Shown piece by piece: positions 58,260 to 64,000 of a DNA stretch of 64,000 nucleotides. The stretch is from the NCBI RefSeq assembly GCF_037975245.1, contig NC_092564.1, positions 18,380,984-18,444,983 on the forward strand, given 5' to 3'. The position numbers and the translations under genes were made by a program. The notes below the pieces were generated by a model. The model did no database searches. It saw only the letters and a list, made by a program, of their open reading frames with translations, and was not told the origin of the DNA. How positions within the stretch are numbered: position 1 is the first letter of the stretch; each line of letters begins with the position of its first letter. This DNA comes from Apostichopus japonicus (lineage: Eukaryota > Echinodermata > Holothuroidea > Aspidochirotida > Stichopodidae).

Positions 58260-59735
58260 ATAAGTATTAATATCATACTGACGTTATTGCTATGTTTGAT
58301 TAACAACATGTAGTCTACAACAAGATATGTAGTCACTCTAATTATTTTGGTCAAATTCTGATCGGATTTTATGCATTTCCACATATCATCATCAACAATA
58401 TCAACGTAGATGTAAAAGGAATGTTTCATTCCTAACTGACGGTGAACCAATATTCATATAGATTGTGAAGAAATATAGGTTAGAGGCGGCCTGACGTTTC
58501 GATCCTGTTTATCTGTGTGTTCCTGTAGGTTGTTGTTGTTGTTGCTGCTAACGGTTAGCCTCTGAATTATTGCTAGTATCGTAACGTCAGTCCTTCTAAC
58601 GTTTACATATTCACCTAATCAGGCTTTTTGCAGTAGATACGCAGTTTGCTAACAGTTTCTTCTCACATTGTAAATAAATTACAACATTTTGTCTTTCTTT
58701 TCACAAAGCTAATACAACACGAATTGGATCAAATCAAGTCTTAACATGCTTTCTGGTTTGCTTACTCGCATGTAATGATAACAACACATGTTTTTCTTTA
58801 GAAAACTAACAAGTTACGTTTAGTCTATTAGGCTGTAACGACAAATTAATAAGGCTAGGCCTAGGATTAGATAGCAACTTGAGCCTCAACTAAAGATACC
58901 TACCTGACAGCAATAAAAATACACCAACAATTTGAAGTGGTACGGACCTCAGTAGATGCAGGTTAAGAGTCTGTGTGTCAAAAAAAATATTATCTGTATG
59001 CGTTCCAGTTTGCTGTTTTCCACGCAGTTTTCACGTAGGTTTTAGTACATATAGACGTAAATCCCTCATGTTTCTAGCTTTGAGGTTGTCATTAAAGTGC
59101 TGCGCGCGTTCTGCCACTTTACGGGTTGCTTTTTGAATCAAAGATATGTACAACGCCGAAGACCGACTTATATACTTTTCTTACATGTAAAAAGGTGAAC
59201 GCAGTACATGCGCGCCCACATGCATACGCAGTTATTCTTAATATAACGAAGACAAGCTTGCGCGTGTACTCTGGCGTATTCGGTTCAATTCACTGGTCTT
59301 CGGAATTAATCGTTTTGTCGTGTTTGTAAGCTGATGACCGAAACTATTTTTCTTCCGCAAGGTACAGATAAGGAATAATTACAGTCCAAAAACATTCTAT
59401 AAAACAGCTGTCTGTAGATGTTCTGTTGCTATTTATATCATGCTAGAGTGTTCCTCATACGACTCAGATGTCACGTGCTGGGATAATGGTGGATATTATA
59501 TTGGAATATCACTTTCGTTTGCAGTAAAATTGTAAACATATATCCATTGTTGGATTATGGCATAGGAAAAATAGGCCATCACCTTCATTTTTCATAAACG
59601 TTTGTGTCACGTACTAATACCTTCAATGTAGACAACTCGTACGTGTATGCTACCTCGTCCTTCTGACGGTAAACCTAAGGTTCTCGATATGAGGTTGCAA
59701 TTTCACTCAAATTATTTTGACTATAACTAGAAAAT
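58260..59735. promoter_or_regulatory. Divergent intergenic region between DCST2 and HDHD2
   Basis: With the hAT-like element beside it, this is all the DNA between the two start codons. About 59090-59280 is richer in CpG than its surroundings (TGCGCGCG, GCGCGCCC, TTGCGCGT) and is the likeliest promoter area. A CACGTG E-box lies at about 59473. Transcription starts cannot be placed from sequence alone. Confidence 0.4.
58904..59000 (-). other. Possible non-coding first exon of DCST2
   Basis: A strong donor on the minus strand (CAG/GTAGGT, intron from 58903) faces a TTTTAG acceptor at 57664-57663, just 5' of the DCST2 ATG. If used, it removes a 5' UTR intron that contains the 372-bp hAT-like element. 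The right end is not defined. Based only on splice-site quality. Confidence 0.25.
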
Positions 59736-59836
59736 ATGTCTCTTGGTAGCAAACTGAAGGCAGTTCTAGTCGATTTAAGCGGCACAATTCATATTGATGA
59801 TTTTGTGATTCCTGGTGCATTGGAGGCCCTTGAAAG
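59736..59836 (+). CDS. HDHD2: HDHD2 coding exon 1 (residues 1-33)
   Basis: ATG start, donor GTATTG after the AG of Arg34. Holds HAD motif I ([10 protein letters not shown]). Without splicing the frame runs to a stop near 59931, past the family match. Confidence 0.93.
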
Positions 59837-62800
59837 GTATTGCTGTAGACTGAGATATATGGTTAATGTATCGGTACCGATTGAGCGAATTTGTATGTTA
59901 TGGTTTGATCAGTTGGTGTTTGAGTACCATTGAGTTTGAGTGGCATTGAGTTTGAGTGGCATTGAGTTTGAGTGGCATTAAGTGCGAGAAATCGTCGTTA
60001 CGATCGGTTTGAAACCCTTGCTCTTGGTCAAATTTTCATGTTTATCAAAATTAACTATGAATTCCATGGAGATGTAGTCAAACCATGTCATATTTCGAGC
60101 ACATTTAGTCCATGTTACCAATTGTAATTTGTATCAGTAGGTCCCTAGGCTGGGTCATACTCTAAATTATAGTTACAAGAACAGCAATAACCTAGGCTAG
60201 GTAACATACATTTAACATATCTCTGAGGAGCCATTCACACTTATCACTCGCATGGATGACATCAGGCATAAATGTGGCTTAACAGTTTATTATGTTACCT
60301 AGACGTATGCATTTTTTGTTGTGTTGCATTATTAGCCGATGCTCATTTAGTTAATTCTTTTCATCTTTGTTTTTTTTTCTACTTTCCTTTGGCATCTTTC
60401 CCTCTGCAGATTAAGAAAAAGTCACCTTAAAATCAAATTTGTCACTAATACTACAAAAGAGAGCAAAAATACCCTGCATCAGAGGCTGACCAGAATTGGA
60501 TTCAAGATTTGCCAAGAGGAAATCTTCACATCATTGACTGCAGCCAGAAATTATGTTGAGAAACAGAATGCTCGACCCATGCTACTACTCTCGGAAGATG
60601 CATTAAGAGATTTCTCGGGTAAAAATCATACTTTGTTTTTCCCTGTTGAAGGGCAGCCAGATCACATTGATTAGATGAATATTTACGGATATTGTTTTCT
60701 ATTTATATATTCCCATATCTGCAGCAATAATAGCTTTCATTCAATCAACATACATGTGTCTACTGGCAGAAGAATGCAAGTTCCCCTTTTTTCAACTAGC
60801 CAGTGAATAGCCTGAATTTTGAGGACTTTTTATCTTTAAGATCTGCTAATTATTTAAAGAATGACTCCATATATTAAACAACCAGGAAATCAATGAATGC
60901 ATAAGTAAATTTAATAAATAAACACATAAATCTAAATCATACAGCATAAATAATCATATGCAACAATCAACAAATATATATACAAGGTTATATTAATAAA
61001 TAAACAAAGCACATAAAATCTTTGGCTTTACACCGGTAAGCACTTCTTGCTTGTACACTTTCTTCATATCGACAAAACTCTATACTTGACAAAGACAGAA
61101 CCAACGAAAAACAACAGGCACGCACAAACACGCACAGCTGCACTGCAACTTAACATGACGCACACTAAGTACAGTAACAATACACTGAAAGAGCATCGTG
61201 TTAGTGCATTTACAAGCTCTATATACCATTTTGGTGTCATTACATTCTAACAATGCTATAAATTGACCCATTACATTCTGTTGACTCCTGTGACTGCCAA
61301 TACTGTTTTTTTCTTTCCAGGAATTTCAACAGACAATCCCAATGCTGTAGTGGTTGGACTTGCCCCAGAATCTTTTAACTTTGGGACGCTAAACAAAGCA
61401 TTTAGGTTAGTACAACTTTAAGATGGTAACAAATTATCAAGATGACTTTATGTAAGAGATATTACAACTGAGAAGGAGAAACAGGAAAACATGTGACATC
61501 AATTACATATTTATCAGAAGGGACATTAATTAAATAACTTTCAGAATATTGTTGTATTTGTATAGTGGTCATTTGTTTATCTAGGTAATGATTTAGATTT
61601 GTCCAGATTTGTGATATATAGCCTCCTCGTTTATGTGAAATGCCTTTCGGCTTTGATTAAAGACATTATCTCATAGTTTCAGGATCCTCTCAGTCTATTT
61701 TAGTTAATTAATAATTAGATTGATAAAGTGAAGACTCATCCAACGATAACGGTGCTCAAGGCGCATCTCAACCATTACCCTGGTCAACGATAACCTGTCA
61801 AACATAGAGACAATCCCTCCACATGGCAGCAGCTAAACAGCACCCAACTGACCGTTTTATCTCACAGGTCCTCATTATACACCTGGGTGATGAGAGGCAA
61901 TGGATATAAAGTGCCATGCCCAAGGACACAATGTATTGATTTGGCCAGGACTGGAACCTGCATTCCTTAGATCACAAGTCCACTTGACCAAAACAATCTT
62001 ACCATTTGTGTGTTTGAGTTTTACCATTTCACAATTACTGTAGTTTGCAACTGGACAGTTAATATCAATAAGAGCTTCAATCCTGATTGTGGTATTCAAA
62101 GTAGATAAGTTAGGTCATATTATTGTCAAGTGCAACAGAACAATGTTTTAGTTTTGGACTTACACAATGTAAGTTGTAGAATTCCTCAACAAAATTTAAC
62201 ACTTCATATCTGAAACAAAGGGAGAGGCCTACAAGCATATATGCAAATGTGATCGTGTAGACAACAAGTCAAGGAAAATTGATGTTAGATGTGAAGTTTA
62301 GACTGATCAAGAATGCTTTTTTTGTCACCATGAGCAGTTTTCTTGAAACATTTGAAGTGGATTTGGTGGTTAACTTTGAAGGTGTTTTAGTAGTTAGTTT
62401 TATACAACACCTTAGTACCCTTTTATGAAGGGATAAGTATGGACTGTTACACATGTGCTCTGATTTCAATCCAACTACTACCTGTAGCAGAACACTTTAC
62501 AGGATTGCATGTGAATATGTTGCAAATACCATCAGTGTCTGTCATGTACACTCTTTTTTTTTGTCCTCGATGACATTTATTAACCCTTCAGACTTGTCCT
62601 TGATGGGGCTTCCTTGATAGCAATTCACAAAGCCAAGTATTACAAAAGACCAGACGGTCTTGCTCTGGGACCAGGTCCATTTGTCCAGGGACTAGAGTAT
62701 GCTACAGGTGTAACAGCGACAGTGGTAGGAAAACCAGAAAGAGCATTCTTCACAGAGGCATTGGTATCACTTGGTTGTCAACCTGAAGATGCCGTAATGA

Positions 62801-64000
62801 TTGGAGATGTAAGTAATCCTATTGACTTTGTTCAAAATTACAAGTTGATATGAAAGATTCATAATGTGCTAATTGTTGTATGTTTGAGGGGGGGAGGTGG
62901 GTGAGGGTTAATGAATCATGCCATTAAGTTCATCAAGCTGCTGGATGAACAAGAAGATATGTTGTGTTATTCCAACAGCAGCTGCATTAATAAGGACTAA
63001 TGCCAGCACTACGAGATGCCTTCATATTTGTCAAAATCCTGGACAAAGATAGCAACTTGTTGAAAATCAAATGTAGTCTAAATAGTGCAAATATTTCTGA
63101 ATATGTTATATACCTGTTCTGCTATCTGCACATACATGTAGACTCAGGGATGGCGTACTAGAGAATGTAGCATCAATTGTGAGTGATATGTAAGTTTGGC
63201 TCCTCAGGGAAATAGGACTATTTTTAATAAATTGTTAGACATAAAACCCTAGCTTCATTTTTGAAACCATGTTATTGAAGGACTGTGCACGGAGGAAGGA
63301 AGAGAACAAGATGGGTAAGACCGTCGATTAGAATCGGTTACAGCAATAAGGGCGACACCAGAGACTAGAGTTACTGTCGATTTGTTAACCAAGGAAAAAC
63401 AGCCTCTTAAATATGTGAACCATGTACAACAATACAATATGATACTAGTGCTTGTAATAAATACCTGAGCACAGATACATGTTTATGACACACAGTATGA
63501 AGAATTGGTTAGGTGCATAACTTTAGTTATTGGTCCGTGCACCCCACAACAGGAGAGTAAAGTATTGGAAATACCAAGATACATGGGCACTAGATTACCA
63601 CCTCTATATCCATTAACAAGGGTTTAACAACTAAGAACTTATCTGTAAAATAATTATCCAAATGACCATCCCATAACTATTCATAATGATCAATCAATGC
63701 ATGAGTCTTCGATATTAAACCTAATACATCTTGGGTGAGAGTAAATCTTAACTCACAAGATTAAAACACTGATTCAAACCCATCAGCTAATACATAAAGA
63801 ATGAAAGGAAAGTGTAGCATGTGAAAAAATGCCCTCACATTTTTTTCTTTTTGGTTTTCTAAAAGTAAACTACTTCGATTTCAAGCAGAATACCCAATTC
63901 ATCCCTTTAAAATTCCAATTTTGCTGTTCATTAATAATTTGACACAAATCCACCTCTTTGATTTGACAGGATGTCACAGGTGACATTGAGGGTGCTCAGA
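59736..64000 (+). CDS. HDHD2: Haloacid dehalogenase-like hydrolase domain-containing protein 2, partial (first 5 coding exons)
   Basis: HAD-superfamily hydrolase of the HDHD2/LHPP type. Exons 59736-59836, 60410-60618, 61321-61405, 62592-62808 and 63970-64000 join in phase into 214 codons plus one base, and the window ends inside exon 5. Motif I is VDLSGT (D13 nucleophile, S15 where most HADs have Asp). Motif II is FVTNTTKES (T46), motif III is VVGKPE (K179) and motif IV is MIGDDVTGD (D204/D205). [13 protein letters not shown] lies in the cap-core region. Human HDHD2 is about 259 aa, so roughly 45 residues lie beyond the window. The ATG at 59736 gives the N-terminus expected for the family. 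It is head-to-head with DCST2, the start codons about 2.1 kb apart. HDHD2 is probably cytosolic and its physiological substrate is not established. Confidence 0.95.
59917..59988 (+). repeat. 16-bp tandem repeat in HDHD2 intron 1
   Basis: Unit GAGTTTGAGTGGCATT occurs three times perfectly, with a diverged copy (GAGTACCATT) before them. Confidence 0.85.
60410..60618 (+). CDS. HDHD2: HDHD2 coding exon 2 (residues 34-103)
   Basis: Acceptor TTTCCCTCTGCAG, donor GTAAAA. Encodes [10 protein letters not shown] (motif II), the [11 protein letters not shown] block and [15 protein letters not shown]. It is missing from a simple long-ORF search because it has no internal start. Confidence 0.95.
61321..61405 (+). 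CDS. HDHD2: HDHD2 coding exon 3 (residues 104-131)
   Basis: Acceptor TTTTTTTCTTTCCAG, donor GTTAGT. Encodes [19 protein letters not shown], a well-conserved HDHD2 segment. Confidence 0.95.
61715..62015 (-). mobile_element. tRNA-derived SINE (family C), antisense in HDHD2 intron 3
   Basis: On the minus strand there is a degenerate A-box (TTGGTCAAGTGG), a perfect B-box (GGTTCCAGTCC), then TTGTGTCCTTGGGCATGGCA and CACCCAGGTGTATAATGAGG. Further on is GATGCGCCTTGAGCACCGTT. The CCTTGGGCA/CACCCAGGTGTA body and the GCGCCTTGAGC tail are widespread in animal tRNA-SINEs. Outer ends are approximate. Confidence 0.75.
62592..62808 (+). CDS. HDHD2: HDHD2 coding exon 4 (residues 132-204)
   Basis: Acceptor AACCCTTCAG, donor GTAAGT, ends in phase 0. 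Encodes [25 protein letters not shown] with motif III lysine K179, and MIGD of motif IV. Confidence 0.96.
63970..64000 (+). CDS. HDHD2: HDHD2 coding exon 5, cut by the window end (residues 205-214)
   Basis: Acceptor GATTTGACAG. Ten codons ([10 protein letters not shown]) complete motif IV. The exon continues beyond the window. Confidence 0.9.

Noticed and set aside
57938-58270. 110-codon Pro-rich frame
   Set aside because: Lies within the 372-bp MITE and reads its C-rich tracts.

Overview
The window is AT-rich animal nuclear DNA. It has split genes with GT-AG introns and tRNA-derived SINEs. It also carries short hAT-type DNA transposons with intact 8-bp target duplications, long TA microsatellites and many poly-G/poly-C tracts. 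The two recognisable genes belong to animal families. Repeat content and protein divergence suit an invertebrate, possibly an echinoderm, but the species call is inference only. There are no bacterial-type operons.

About 0-38 kb is gene-poor. I recognise no protein-coding gene there, only a weak candidate terminal exon at the left edge (51-190). The stretch holds a 656-bp hAT-like element inserted into a TGTAT-type simple repeat (1350-2005) and a 372-bp hAT-like element (6439-6810). It also holds TA arrays, a degenerate minisatellite of about 45-bp units (about 14.23-14.85 kb), three copies of one tRNA-derived SINE (18.6, 20.8 and 34.1 kb), two copies of another SINE (26.0 and 27.2 kb), a CCCCA repeat, a GC-rich patch (34.8-35.13 kb) and a 365-bp long inverted repeat (35824-36188).

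38.1-57.6 kb (minus strand) is a complete 14-exon gene for a 794-residue DC-STAMP-domain membrane protein with a C-terminal C4C4 RING-like finger. It is best read as DCST2, a sperm protein needed for fertilisation in other animals. All 13 introns have GT-AG ends with matching phases, and the joined frame is open from ATG to stop. A second 656-bp hAT-like element lies in its largest intron.

57.6-59.7 kb is a short intergenic region between two divergent genes. It contains the second 372-bp hAT-like element and a possible non-coding first exon of DCST2. 59.7-64 kb (plus strand) holds the first five coding exons of HDHD2, a HAD-superfamily hydrolase, cut off by the window end. An antisense SINE sits in its third intron. 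The two genes are not known to work together. They may share a promoter region, but the sequence does not prove it.

No new multi-gene system was found. The observations most worth checking are the DCST2 gene model with its unusual basic N-terminal helix, the two paired hAT-like families with perfect 8-bp duplications, the SINE families, the long inverted repeat, and the excess of CRE palindromes.
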